A stretch of DNA of 64,000 nt from Arenimonas sp049195245 (GCF_049195245.1 NZ_JBMIRR010000020.1:62001-126000); one strand, 5' to 3'; positions 26,352 through 34,967 are shown, numbered from the stretch's first letter. Numbers and translations: made by a program. The notes: generated by a model not told the origin, from the sequence alone.

Positions 26352-27296
26352 TCAACGACGTCGCGCGCCCATCAGGCTGGCCACGGCGGAACCCAGCACT
26401 ACCAGTCCGGCGCCGACATAGCCGGTGGCCCCGATGGCCTCGGGCCGGATCGCCGCAGGCCAGATGGCATGCACCAGCGCCACCACGCCGACGCACAGCA
26501 AGGGCGTCACCGCCAGCACGGTCGACACCCGCGAGGCCTCCCAGTGCGCCAGGGCTTCGGCGAATGCGCCATAGGCGACCAGCGTGTTGAGTGCGCAGAA
26601 CAGGAGCAGGCCCGCGTGCAGCAGATCAAGCTGCAACAGCGCGCCGGGCCGGGCCACGGGCAGCAGGACCCCGCTGGCCACCGCATAGATGAACAGCATG
26701 ATCGCCGGCGAGGACAGCCGAACCAGCAGCTGTTTCTGCACCAGCGCGAATATCGCCCACACCACGGCGGCCAGGATGACCAGGCCCGAACCCAACAAGT
26801 ACGCCGCGCGCGCTGGCGCATCCTCCGCTGCCCGCGGCACGCCCAGCTGGTCGCGGAAGAACAGCAGCAGCCCCGTCGCCAGGATCGCCAGGCCCAGCCA
26901 CTGCCAGCGATTGAAGGCTTCGCGGAACACCACGATGCCGCCCAGCGCCATCAGCAGCGGGGCGAGCTGGATCAGGAGCTGGGCATTGCCCGGCGACGTC
27001 AGCTGCACGCCCAGCAGATAGAACAGGTAGTTGCCGATCAGGCAGGCGGCCGCCACCCCCAGCAGCCACCAGCGTTTGCCATCCAGCGTGGCGAAGCCGC
27101 CCAGGCCGCGCCGCGCGGCCAGCCAGGCGCCCATCACGCCGGCCGCGAACAGGAAGCGGAACCAGGTGAGCGTGTAGGGGTCGATCTGCTCCAGCGTGAT
27201 CTTGAGCACCACCGGCAGCGTGGCCCAGCAGCCTGCGGTGACCAGGGCCAGCAGCAGGCCGCGCTTCCATCGACCCGAAACCTGGTGCAGCGACAT
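26352..27296 (-). CDS. EamA/DMT-family transporter
   Basis: 314 residues with ten predicted transmembrane helices arranged as two EamA repeats (for example LLLALVTAGCWATLPVVLK at the start and LAVTPLLCVGVVALVHAIW near the end). The two repeat signatures (TWFRFLFAAGVMG and VYGAFAEALAHWEASRVST-like) fit the drug/metabolite exporter superfamily. Substrate unknown. The ATG at 27296 was chosen over one at 27332, which only adds a short polar stretch. Monocistronic and divergent from the next lipoprotein gene. Confidence 0.88.
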   Translation of the reverse strand: MSLHQVSGRWKRGLLLALVTAGCWATLPVVLKITLEQIDPYTLTWFRFLFAAGVMGAWLAARRGLGGFATLDGKRWWLLGVAAACLIGNYLFYLLGVQLTSPGNAQLLIQLAPLLMALGGIVVFREAFNRWQWLGLAILATGLLLFFRDQLGVPRAAEDAPARAAYLLGSGLVILAAVVWAIFALVQKQLLVRLSSPAIMLFIYAVASGVLLPVARPGALLQLDLLHAGLLLFCALNTLVAYGAFAEALAHWEASRVSTVLAVTPLLCVGVVALVHAIWPAAIRPEAIGATGYVGAGLVVLGSAVASLMGARRR

Positions 27297-27417
27297 GGGC
27301 GTGAAGGTTCCGTTGGCGTGAAGGCCGCGCACAGTAGCACGCAGGTCCGGGCGGCAGGATTAAGCACGGATTCACCGCTTCGCACCGAGACTGGCCAAGA
27401 CTACCGGGGGACCCGCC

Positions 27418-28563
27418 ATGAATCGCCGTTTTGCTTGGATCGCCAGCCTGCTGTTGCTAGGGCTCACCGGCTGCGTCAGCTATGACGGCGGTTACTACCG
27501 CGACAGCGCCTACAGCGACGGTTACTACGACGAAGACGGCTACTACTATCCGGCCGAAGACGGTTACGGCGACTACTACGAAGGCGAGTCCTACACCGAC
27601 TACCGCTACTACGACAGCTATTCGTACTCGCCCTTCTGGAACCTCGACCGCTATTCCTGCGGCGCCTATGGCAGCTGCTCGCCCTACTGGAGCGGCTACT
27701 ACCGCCGTCCGTATTCGGGCTGGAGCCTGAGCTTCGGCAACCAGTGGAACTACGGCCGCTGGGGCTGGTACGGCAACTACTGGTCGCCCTGGTACTCGGG
27801 CGGCTACTACGACTACTACTACAACCGACCGCATCGCCCGCATCGTCCCGACGGCAGCGACCGCGATCCGCCGGGTCGCCGCTCGCCACGCCCGCTGTAT
27901 CCCGAGACTCAGAATGCCGCCAATGGCCCCCTGTACGACCGGGGTCCGGGCCCTCGCATCGTCGGCGGTGAACCGGTCGGCGACCCGCGTCCCGGCAGTG
28001 GTTATGGCAGCACGCGACCCACGCCATCGGCGGCGGGGGAGGGCGCCGTGCGCGCACCGCGTCCGCTGTATCGCGAGACCGGACCGCGGCAACCGGCGCA
28101 GACCGTCGGCGGCGAACCCACGGCCTCGCCCGAACAGCTCAGGCCGTGGTATCGCGACCCGGGCTACACGCGCCCGCGCCAGGCGCCCGATGCCGGCGAG
28201 CCGATGCCGTACTCCCGCCCCGTGTACCGCGAACGCGCGGTCGAGGATCGCGGCACGCCGCGCGCGCAGCCGGGCGAGGCCTACCGGCCGGAACGTGAGC
28301 GGTCCGCGCAGCGCGAATACGCCCCGCGGCCCGCGCCGCGTGAGTACGCACCCCGGCCGGTGCAGCGCGAATACTCCGCGCCGTCGCAGCCGTCGCCCCG
28401 CGCCTATTCCGAGCCACGTCCGGCGCCGCGCCAGTACAGCGAGCCCAGCCGTCCTGCGCCGCGCCAGTACAGCGAGCCCAGCCGTCCGGCGCCCGCGCCG
28501 CGGCCCGAGCCCCGTGAAGCGAGACCTGCGTCACAAAACGACACACGCGCGGACGAACGCTAG
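27418..28563 (+). CDS. Tyr-rich, Pro/Arg-repeat lipoprotein of unknown function
   Basis: 381 residues in three parts. A lipoprotein signal ends at LTGC (about 16-19). Residues about 20-140 are extremely Tyr/Gly/Asp/Ser-rich (runs such as GYYRDSAYSDGYYDEDGYYY). Residues about 140-381 are Pro/Arg-rich with degenerate repeats: PRPLYPET, PRPLYRETG, PYSRPVYRE in the middle, and REYAPRP, APRQYSEPSRP near the end. No catalytic domain is evident; the layout suggests a surface or periplasmic structural or wall-binding protein. A 32-33-bp unit is tandemly duplicated at 28423-28487. No terminator with a T-run directly follows. Confidence 0.75.
   Translation: MNRRFAWIASLLLLGLTGCVSYDGGYYRDSAYSDGYYDEDGYYYPAEDGYGDYYEGESYTDYRYYDSYSYSPFWNLDRYSCGAYGSCSPYWSGYYRRPYSGWSLSFGNQWNYGRWGWYGNYWSPWYSGGYYDYYYNRPHRPHRPDGSDRDPPGRRSPRPLYPETQNAANGPLYDRGPGPRIVGGEPVGDPRPGSGYGSTRPTPSAAGEGAVRAPRPLYRETGPRQPAQTVGGEPTASPEQLRPWYRDPGYTRPRQAPDAGEPMPYSRPVYRERAVEDRGTPRAQPGEAYRPERERSAQREYAPRPAPREYAPRPVQREYSAPSQPSPRAYSEPRPAPRQYSEPSRPAPRQYSEPSRPAPAPRPEPREARPASQNDTRADER
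28423..28487 (+). repeat. Two tandem ~32-bp repeat units within the lipoprotein gene
   Basis: Two consecutive identical units, each encoding APRQYSEPSRP, preceded by a diverged copy (PRAYSEPRP). The perfect nucleotide identity suggests a recent duplication and likely length variation between strains. Confidence 0.85.
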
Positions 28564-28777
28564 CGCTACGGGGCCCCGGACCGTTGCGTCTGCCGGCAGG
28601 GCAGCGCATCCTGTGGCCGCTGACTGACCCACAGCGTCGCAAAGTGACGCTGGCGCTTGCCCCCGCATCGCCTGTTCGGCGCCCGGCACCAGGTCCCCTG
28701 GATTCCCCCTGTTCCAAGACCCGCCGGGCGCCGACTTTATTCCAGGCCGTGATTGCACGGCCTCTCGGGAAAAGCCC
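28564..28777. other. Gene-free stretch with one hairpin
   Basis: This 214-bp stretch, the left part of a 470-bp interval between the Tyr-rich lipoprotein and mnmG, shows no credible gene. It contains a perfect hairpin at 28745-28762 (GGCCGTG, loop ATTG, CACGGCC) without a T-run, which might end the lipoprotein transcript or protect its 3' end. The right part of the interval holds the sRNA candidate and the mnmG leader. Confidence 0.6.
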
Positions 28778-28821
28778 AAAAAAAAAGGGTCGGGAACTCC
28801 CCCCCGGGAGTTCCCGACCCT
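28778..28821 (-). terminator. Strong rho-independent terminator on the minus strand
   Basis: On the minus strand, 15-bp perfect arms (GGGTCGGGAACTCCC and its complement) surround a 4-nt loop and are followed by nine Ts (complement of the A-run 28778-28786). No protein gene on this strand ends here, so it points to a non-coding transcript initiating to the right. Confidence 0.9.
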
Positions 28822-28897
28822 GGCATCCCCACCACGCGCCTGACCAGCCCCTGTTCAGTCTGGTCGACGCCCCCCGGCGTTGGCCGTAGTGGGTGCC
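28778..28897 (-). ncRNA. Candidate sigma-54-dependent small RNA, about 115-120 nt
   Basis: The minus strand has a near-consensus sigma-54 promoter, then about 110 bp of non-coding sequence, then a very strong rho-independent terminator, all between two plus-strand genes. Twelve bases after the -12 element the predicted RNA starts GGCACCCACTACG. That end can pair with CGTGGTGGGGATGCC located just before the terminator, closing a multibranch fold. Inside lie hairpins GACCAG/CTGGTC (loop ACTGAACAGGGG) and CGCC/GGCG. No open frame with ribosome-binding site is seen. Everything here is read from sequence; expression and family are unknown. It does not look like 6S RNA (too short) or RsmY/Z (no repeated GGA loops). 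Confidence 0.6.
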
Positions 28898-28907
28898 TTC
28901 GGGATAA

Positions 28908-28923
28908 AGCAGGAAGCGTGCCA
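28908..28923 (-). promoter_or_regulatory. Sigma-54-type promoter for the candidate sRNA
   Basis: On the minus strand TGGCACG, four bases (CTTC), then CTGCT, against the consensus TGGCACG-N4-TTGCW: one mismatch, with the invariant GG and GC at correct spacing. Predicted start is 28897. Sigma-54 promoters need an activator protein; I did not find an obvious enhancer palindrome upstream. Confidence 0.6.
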
Positions 28924-29033
28924 AGGTCGGGACATTGGAAGGACAGCCCGGCCATTGCGTGCGCTGCGTCGCAGTCCCCGTGCCGGCGACTCCATCGCGC
29001 GGGATAATCCCCTTTCGTCCACAGGATCCCCGC

Positions 29034-30911
29034 ATGTCGAGCTATGACGTCATCGTGATCGGCGGCGGCCACGCCGGCACCGAAGCCGCCCTGGCCTCGG
29101 CACGGGCGGGCGCGCGCACGCTGCTGCTGACCCACAGCATCGAGACGGTGGGCCAGATGAGCTGCAACCCGGCCATCGGCGGCATCGGCAAGGGCCACCT
29201 GGTGCGCGAGATCGATGCGATGGGCGGCGCCATGGCCCGCGCGGCCGACCAGGCCGGCATCCAGTGGCGCACGCTCAACGCCAGCAAGGGCCCGGCCGTG
29301 CGTGCCACCCGCGCCCAGGCCGACCGCGCGCTGTACAAGGCCGCGATCCGGCGGATGGTCGAGAACCAGCGGGGCCTGGCGATGTTCCAGCAGGCAGTGG
29401 ACGACCTGGTGATCGAGGGCGACCGCGTCACCGGCGTGGTCACCCAGAGCGGGCTGCGCTTCGATGCCGGCGCCGTCGTGCTGACCGCGGGCACCTTCCT
29501 GGCGGGCCGCATCCACGTCGGCCTGACCAATTATCCCGGCGGCCGCGCCGGCGACCCGCCTGCCACCACCCTGGCCCAGCGCCTGCGCGAGCGGCCGTTC
29601 GTGGTGGACCGCCTGAAGACCGGCACGCCGCCGCGCATCGACGGCCGCAGCATCGACTTCGAGGGCCTGGTCGAACAGCCCGGCGACACGCCGGTGCCCG
29701 TGTTCTCGTTCCTGGGCAGCGCGGCCGAGCATCCGCGCCAGCTCAGCTGCTGGATCACGCACACCAGCGAGCGCACCCACGACATCATTCGCGGCGGGCT
29801 GGATCGTTCGCCGATGTATTCGGGTGTGATCGAAGGCGTCGGCCCGCGCTACTGCCCGTCCATCGAGGACAAGGTGGTGCGCTTCGCGGACAAGGCCTCG
29901 CACCAGGTCTTCATCGAACCCGAAGGCCTGGACACCCACGAGATCTATCCCAACGGCATCTCCACCTCCCTGCCCTACGAAGTGCAGGTCGAGCTGGTGC
30001 GCTCGATCAAGGGCTTCGCCAATGCCCATATCACCCGGCCCGGCTATGCGATCGAGTACGACTACTTCGATCCGCGCGGGCTCAGGGCCTCGCTGGAGAC
30101 CAAGTCGGTGCAGGGCCTGTTCTTCGCGGGCCAGATCAACGGCACCACCGGTTACGAGGAGGCCGCGGCGCAGGGCCTGCTGGCCGGCATCAATGCCGCC
30201 CGCCTCGTGCAGCAGCGCGAGGCCTGGACGCCGCGTCGCGACCAGGCCTACCTGGGCGTGCTGGTGGACGACCTGGTGACGCACGGCACGACCGAGCCCT
30301 ACCGCATGTTCACCAGCCGGGCCGAGTACCGGCTGCAGCTGCGCGAGGACAATGCCGACGCGCGGCTGACGCCGGTCGGCCGCGAGCTGGGCCTGGTGGA
30401 CGACGCGCGATGGGCGGCCTTCTCGCGCAAGGCCGAAGCGGTGGAGCGAGAACGCGCGCGGCTGCAGGCCGTGTGGGCATCGCCCGGCGGCGGACTGGCG
30501 CGCGAGCTGCTGGCCGCCACCGGCATCGTGCTGGCCCGCGAGGCCACCGCGCTGGACCTGATGAAGCGACCCGAGATCGACTACGCCACCCTGGCGGGCC
30601 TGCCCTCGCTGGCGCCGGGCACCGACGATGCCGCCGTGGCCGAGCAGGTCGAGATCGGCGTGAAGTATTCGGGCTACCTCGAGCGCCAGCACGAGGAGAT
30701 CGCACGAAGCCGCCGCCACGAAGAGAGTCGCATTCCCGACGACTTCGACTACGCCGGCATCCCGGGCCTGTCGTCGGAGCTGCAGGCCAAGCTGGCCCAG
30801 GTGCGGCCGGAAACGATCGGCCAGGCCCAGCGCATTCCGGGCATGACGCCGGCGGCGATTTCGCTGCTGCTGGTGCGGCTGGCCAGGCGCCGCGGCCGGC
30901 GCGTGGCCTGA
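29034..30911 (+). CDS. mnmG: tRNA uridine-5-carboxymethylaminomethyl modification enzyme MnmG
   Basis: 625 residues, normal length. An FAD protein that with MnmE modifies U34 of several tRNAs. Seen: N-terminal dinucleotide motif VIVIGGGHAGTEAALA, SCNPAIGGIGKGHLVREIDAMGG, the GRAGD.P and RLKTGTPPRIDGRSIDF region, and CWITHTSERTHDII with the catalytic cysteine region, then GLFFAGQINGTTGYEEAAAQG. AGGA lies about 8 nt before the ATG. Separate from mnmE, rsmG and parAB, which often neighbour it. Confidence 0.97.
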   Translation: MSSYDVIVIGGGHAGTEAALASARAGARTLLLTHSIETVGQMSCNPAIGGIGKGHLVREIDAMGGAMARAADQAGIQWRTLNASKGPAVRATRAQADRALYKAAIRRMVENQRGLAMFQQAVDDLVIEGDRVTGVVTQSGLRFDAGAVVLTAGTFLAGRIHVGLTNYPGGRAGDPPATTLAQRLRERPFVVDRLKTGTPPRIDGRSIDFEGLVEQPGDTPVPVFSFLGSAAEHPRQLSCWITHTSERTHDIIRGGLDRSPMYSGVIEGVGPRYCPSIEDKVVRFADKASHQVFIEPEGLDTHEIYPNGISTSLPYEVQVELVRSIKGFANAHITRPGYAIEYDYFDPRGLRASLETKSVQGLFFAGQINGTTGYEEAAAQGLLAGINAARLVQQREAWTPRRDQAYLGVLVDDLVTHGTTEPYRMFTSRAEYRLQLREDNADARLTPVGRELGLVDDARWAAFSRKAEAVERERARLQAVWASPGGGLARELLAATGIVLAREATALDLMKRPEIDYATLAGLPSLAPGTDDAAVAEQVEIGVKYSGYLERQHEEIARSRRHEESRIPDDFDYAGIPGLSSELQAKLAQVRPETIGQAQRIPGMTPAAISLLLVRLARRRGRRVA

Positions 30912-30926
30912 ACCGCGCCCGGCGCG

Positions 30927-31610
30927 ATGCCCGTCCGGTCCCATCCGCTGCACCGGCGCTGGCTGGCGCGCCGCAAGCGCCTGCGCCGCTGGCTGCGGCC
31001 GCTGCCGCGGCGGGCCAACGTGGCGCGCTACCCGGTGCTGAAATGGTTCGCCGAGGCGGCCCGACGCCGGCCCTACCTGTGGTCGTTCAAGCGCGGGCCG
31101 GTGATGCGGACGCTTTACGCAGGCTCGGTGCTGGCCCTGCTGCCGGTACAGGGACTGCAGGTCAGCCTGGGGCTGGCGCTGGCGATTTTGCTGCGCGGCA
31201 ACCTCACGCTGATGGTGGCGCTGCAGCTGGTGGTCAATCCGCTGACGATGGCGCCGGTGTACTACGTCACCTACCAGCTGGGGCGGAAGGTGATGACGCT
31301 GCTGGGCGCGGGCGCCGCAGCGGAAGGGCTGCAGGGCGGCGTGTACGCGCTGGTTGTGGGCGGCGTGGTGGGCGGCCTGGCGGTCGCGCTGCTGCTGGAC
31401 CTGGCCTGGCGCGCGGTGGCGTGGGAAGCGCGGCATTTCCGCGCGCAACTCGCGGCGCTGCATCTGGACATGGGCTACCGCCACGGCGGCCACGAGGCGC
31501 CGCCGCTCCCCTTGGTCGACGCCGATCATGCCTGCGAACCCGTCGTGCCGGCCGCCGCCGGTTCGGACGCGCCCCCAGCCTTGACCGGCTCCCCACACGA
31601 CAAGGCCTAG
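30927..31610 (+). CDS. DUF2062 membrane protein
   Basis: 227 residues. A strongly basic N-terminus (HRRWLARRKRLRRWLRPLPRR) precedes the DUF2062 core with two or three hydrophobic helices (GSVLALLPVQGLQVSLGLALAILL, NLTLMVALQLVVNPLTMAPVYYV and YALVVGGVVGGLAVALLLDLAW). The motif with a Pro in PVQGLQV and NPLT is typical. The domain also occurs beside glycosyltransferases, but its role is unknown. It starts 15 bp after mnmG, so probably shares its transcript. Confidence 0.87.
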   Translation: MPVRSHPLHRRWLARRKRLRRWLRPLPRRANVARYPVLKWFAEAARRRPYLWSFKRGPVMRTLYAGSVLALLPVQGLQVSLGLALAILLRGNLTLMVALQLVVNPLTMAPVYYVTYQLGRKVMTLLGAGAAAEGLQGGVYALVVGGVVGGLAVALLLDLAWRAVAWEARHFRAQLAALHLDMGYRHGGHEAPPLPLVDADHACEPVVPAAAGSDAPPALTGSPHDKA

Positions 31611-31619
31611 CGTACCCGC

Positions 31620-32831
31620 ATGAAATTCCTGCTCTCCCTGCTGCTGCTGACTCCCGCCACGATGGCCGCCACCGTGCAGGACTGGCCGCTGCCCGCGCCC
31701 AAGGAATCGGCCCAGCCCAACCTCTCGCTCAGTCCCGGCGGCGACCTGCTGCTGAGCTGGATCGAGCGCCGCGGCGAGGCCGGGCATCGTCTGGTCTTCG
31801 CGCGCCAGGAGACCGGCGGCGCGACCTGGTCGGATACCCGCACGATCGCGGAGAGCAAGGACTGGTTCGTCAACTGGGCCGACTTCCCCGCGCTGCAGGA
31901 ACTGCCCGACGGCAGCCTGTGGGCGCACACGCTGCCGCGCAACGGCGAGGCCACCTATGCCTACGACGTGCAGCTGCAGGTGTCGCGCGACGGCGGCCGC
32001 ACCTGGACCACCGCGCCGCCGGTGCACGACGACGGCACCGCCACCGAGCATGGCTTCGTGACGCTATGGCCGCAGGCCCGCGATGAGCTGGGCATCGCCT
32101 GGCTCGATGGCCGCCACACCGGCGGCGGGCATCAGGGCCACGATTCGCACGCCGGCGGCCCGGGCGTGATGACCCTGCGCGCCGCCCGCTTCGGCGAACT
32201 CGGCAAGCGCGGCGAGCGGGAGCTGGATGCACGCACCTGCGACTGCTGCCAGACCGACAGTGCCCGCATCGGCGACCGCGGCGTGCTGGTGGCCTACCGC
32301 GACCGCGGCGAGGACGAGGTGCGCGACATCAGCGTCATCCGCCACGACGGCAAGACCTGGCGCAAGCCGGTGCCGGTGCACGCCGACGGCTGGGTGATGG
32401 CAGCCTGCCCGGTCAACGGCCCGGCCATCGCCGCACGCGGCCGGCAGGCCTGGGTGGCCTGGTACACCGGCGCCGGTGACCAGCCCTCGATCCGCATCGC
32501 CACCTCGACCGACGAAGGCCGCAGCTTCCGGCCGATGCGCGAGATCGCACGCGGCCAGGCCCAGCACGGGCGCGTTGACCTGGCCGCGGACGCCAGCGGC
32601 GTGTGGGTCAGCTGGCTGGAGGAATCGGCCGGCCGGCAGTCGCTCTGGCTTGCGCGCTACGCGCCCGACCTGTCGGCGGAACATTTCCGCACCCGGGTCG
32701 CGGCCATACAGGGCCGGGGCCGCGGCACCGGCTTCCCCCGGCTGCAGCTGGCCGGCGGCGAGGCCTGGCTGGCCTGGACCGAGGTGGTGGAGGGCCAGCC
32801 GCGCCTGCGCGGCGCCCGGGTCCGGCCCTGA
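31620..32831 (+). CDS. Secreted sialidase-like beta-propeller protein with Asp-box repeats
   Basis: 403 residues with a short signal peptide (KFLLSLLLLTPATMA). Asp-box-like motifs SRDGGRTW and STDEGRSF and the repeated LSWIE/VAWYTG strand patterns indicate a sialidase/BNR six-bladed propeller. The motif ELDARTCDCCQTDSARIG, with three clustered cysteines, and WVMAACPVNGPAI are lineage features of these exported proteins. A catalytic sialidase triad is not evident, so true neuraminidase activity is doubtful. Nine bp after the DUF2062 gene. Confidence 0.78.
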   Translation: MKFLLSLLLLTPATMAATVQDWPLPAPKESAQPNLSLSPGGDLLLSWIERRGEAGHRLVFARQETGGATWSDTRTIAESKDWFVNWADFPALQELPDGSLWAHTLPRNGEATYAYDVQLQVSRDGGRTWTTAPPVHDDGTATEHGFVTLWPQARDELGIAWLDGRHTGGGHQGHDSHAGGPGVMTLRAARFGELGKRGERELDARTCDCCQTDSARIGDRGVLVAYRDRGEDEVRDISVIRHDGKTWRKPVPVHADGWVMAACPVNGPAIAARGRQAWVAWYTGAGDQPSIRIATSTDEGRSFRPMREIARGQAQHGRVDLAADASGVWVSWLEESAGRQSLWLARYAPDLSAEHFRTRVAAIQGRGRGTGFPRLQLAGGEAWLAWTEVVEGQPRLRGARVRP

Positions 32832-32845
32832 ACGCCGCGCCTGAA

Positions 32846-32864
32846 CCACTGTACCTAGTGGTAT
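32846..32864. promoter_or_regulatory. Short inverted repeat upstream of the autotransporter gene
   Basis: ACCACT and AGTGGT flank GTACCT in the 200-bp gap before the GDSL autotransporter gene. It could be an operator; the gap otherwise shows only an AGGAG ribosome-binding site before the ATG at 33033. Confidence 0.3.
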
Positions 32865-33032
32865 GGAACCGGCCTTTGGATTAAGGTGATGCGGCCCCGT
32901 CGGACCTTGTCCGCCGGGACAGGCAGCGGCTCAAGGGGAGGGAGCAATTCCGGCGCAAGCATCGGGATTGCCAGAGGAGACCCTGGGCACGTGGTCACGC
33001 ACACCCCATAAGCCCGTACAGGAGTTATCCCC

Positions 33033-34880
33033 ATGCCCCGTTCCCACCGTTTGGCCGGCGCCGTTGCCCTCGCGCTTGCCTGCGCCGGCACCGCCCAGGC
33101 GCAGCAGTTCAGCGGCTTCGTCGTCTTCGGCGACAGCCTGAGTGATTCCGGCAACATCGCCCGCGCGCAGAACCTGCCGGCGGGCAACAGCTTCACCACC
33201 AATCCCGATCCCGTCGCCGCGCAGATCATCGCCGCTGCGTTCGGCTTCTCCGATGCGCCCTCGCTGCTGGGCGGCACCAACTTCGCCTGGGGTGGCGCCT
33301 GCGTGCGCGCCGCGCCCGCGCCCTGCCTCAACCCGGTGCCCAACATCCCGACCCAGGTGACGCAGTACCTGTCGCTCACCGGCGGCGTGGCTGATCCCAA
33401 TGCGCTGTACAGCATCTGGGGCGGTGCCAACGACATCTTCGCGGCGCTGGGCACCCCGGCCACCGCGCAGGCCAACACCGTCGCGGCCGCCACCTCGTAC
33501 GTGCAGCAGATCGCCCGCCTGCAGGGCGCCGGCGCGAATTACATCGTGGTCTACAACCTGCCCAACCTGGGCGCGACGCCGCAGTTCGGCGCCAATGCCG
33601 CCACCGCCGCGTCGGTGTCGCAGATCACCGTGGTGTACAACTCGGCGCTCGATGCCGGCCTGGCCACGCTGGGCGACGGCATCATCTCCATCAACACCTT
33701 CGGCCTGATCACCGAGATCACCGCCAACCCGGGCCTGTACGGCTTCACCAACGTCACCGGCCAGGCCTGCGGCGCGGGTTCGAGCTCGGTGGCCTGCGGC
33801 CCGGCCGGCTCCGGCCTGCCCTTCACCTATGCCCCGGGCACCAACAACACCTTCCTGTTCGCCGACGGCGTGCACCCCACCGGTGCCGCGCACGCGATCC
33901 TGGCCAACGTGGTGCTGTCCACCATCGCCGCGCCGGTGCAGGTTTCGTACGCGGGCGAAGGCGGCGTGCAGATCGCCGAGAACCATGCCCGCGCCACCAA
34001 CGACGAACTGCTGTCGGATTTCCAGCTCGACCGCGAAGTGGGCAGCGTGCGTGGCTACGCCACCGCGCAGTACGGCTCGCATGACTTCGACGACAACGCC
34101 GGCACCAACATCCTGGGCGGCGAAGCCGACGTGCTCAGCCTGACCCTGGGCGCCAACCACCGCATCACCGAGAACGCCTACTGGGGCGTGTCGCTGAGCC
34201 TGGGCAACCACGACAACGACGTGGCCAGCGCCAACCTCGACAGCCGCACCGTGCTGGCCAGCCTCAACGGCGCCTTCCGCTTCGGCAGCGGCGGCTACCT
34301 GAGCGGCTCGATCGGCGGCGGCAGCAGCAGCGTCGACATCGAGCGCTACATCGAGATGGGTCCGACCACCCGCACCGAGAACGGCTCCACCAACGTCCGC
34401 CAGTACGGCGCCGACGTCGGCCTGGGCTGGCTGTTCGGCTCCACCGACGGCCTGCAGCATGGTCCGTTCGCCGGCGTCACCTGGATCAACCAGGAAGTGA
34501 AGGGTTACGCCGAGGAAAGCGGCAGCGCCACCTCGATGAACTTCTCCGACTTCGACCGCGACTCGGTGGTGTCCCGCATCGGCTACCAGCTGCAGGGCAA
34601 CATGGGCACCAGCGACCGCGGCATCCGTCCGTATGCGCGCGTGGCCTACAACGAGGAAGGCGAGGACGACCAGATCCAGGTCAACGCCGGCTCCAACAGC
34701 ATGCCGGGCCGCTTCACCATCGGTGGCTTCACGCCGTCCAAGGACTGGATGAGCGCCGAGCTGGGCGTGAACTTCACCGTCGGCGACAGCGTGACGGCGT
34801 TCGCGGCCTACACCGGCCGCTTCAGCGACGACCTGCAGGAGCGCAACAGCCTGAGCCTGGGCCTGCGCGTCGCGTTCTGA
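33033..34880 (+). CDS. Autotransporter GDSL esterase (EstA/EstP-like)
   Basis: 615 residues. Signal peptide to about AQA, then a GDSL/SGNH esterase passenger (about 25-310): block I VVFGDSLSDSGN with the nucleophile Ser, SIWGGANDIF (block III Asn) and FADGVHPTGAAH (catalytic Asp and His). A C-terminal autotransporter beta-barrel of about 270 residues follows, ending with the outer-membrane signature LSLGLRVAF (terminal Phe). Predicted to display a lipase/esterase on the surface, as EstA of Pseudomonas does. A terminator follows the gene. Confidence 0.94.
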   Translation: MPRSHRLAGAVALALACAGTAQAQQFSGFVVFGDSLSDSGNIARAQNLPAGNSFTTNPDPVAAQIIAAAFGFSDAPSLLGGTNFAWGGACVRAAPAPCLNPVPNIPTQVTQYLSLTGGVADPNALYSIWGGANDIFAALGTPATAQANTVAAATSYVQQIARLQGAGANYIVVYNLPNLGATPQFGANAATAASVSQITVVYNSALDAGLATLGDGIISINTFGLITEITANPGLYGFTNVTGQACGAGSSSVACGPAGSGLPFTYAPGTNNTFLFADGVHPTGAAHAILANVVLSTIAAPVQVSYAGEGGVQIAENHARATNDELLSDFQLDREVGSVRGYATAQYGSHDFDDNAGTNILGGEADVLSLTLGANHRITENAYWGVSLSLGNHDNDVASANLDSRTVLASLNGAFRFGSGGYLSGSIGGGSSSVDIERYIEMGPTTRTENGSTNVRQYGADVGLGWLFGSTDGLQHGPFAGVTWINQEVKGYAEESGSATSMNFSDFDRDSVVSRIGYQLQGNMGTSDRGIRPYARVAYNEEGEDDQIQVNAGSNSMPGRFTIGGFTPSKDWMSAELGVNFTVGDSVTAFAAYTGRFSDDLQERNSLSLGLRVAF

Positions 34881-34900
34881 TCCTGGTTTCCTGATTCACC

Positions 34901-34933
34901 GGAAGGCCGTCCTCTTGGGCGGCCTTTCTTTTT
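34901..34933 (+). terminator. Rho-independent terminator after the autotransporter gene
   Basis: AAGGCCGTC and GGGCGGCCTT form a stem around a short CTCTT-type loop, followed by TCTTTTT. Confidence 0.85.
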
Positions 34934-34967
34934 GGCGGCTGGGGGTTCTTGGCGCCGGCGTCACCGC

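Noticed and set aside
28745..28762. Hairpin after the Tyr-rich lipoprotein as a rho-independent terminator
   Set aside because: The stem is perfect but there is no T-run on either side within a few bases.
28531..28779. A minus-strand frame of 82 codons near the sRNA terminator
   Set aside because: No ribosome-binding site, no family resemblance, and it begins within the region of the terminator T-run.
28778..28897. Identification of the small RNA as 6S RNA or RsmY/Z
   Set aside because: Too short for 6S and lacking its long central bulge; no repeated GGA loops as in RsmY/Z.
28737..32051. A minus-strand frame of 1104 codons spanning mnmG and its neighbours
   Set aside because: It is antisense to three genes with clear families and runs through the sRNA candidate; composition is typical of a shadow.
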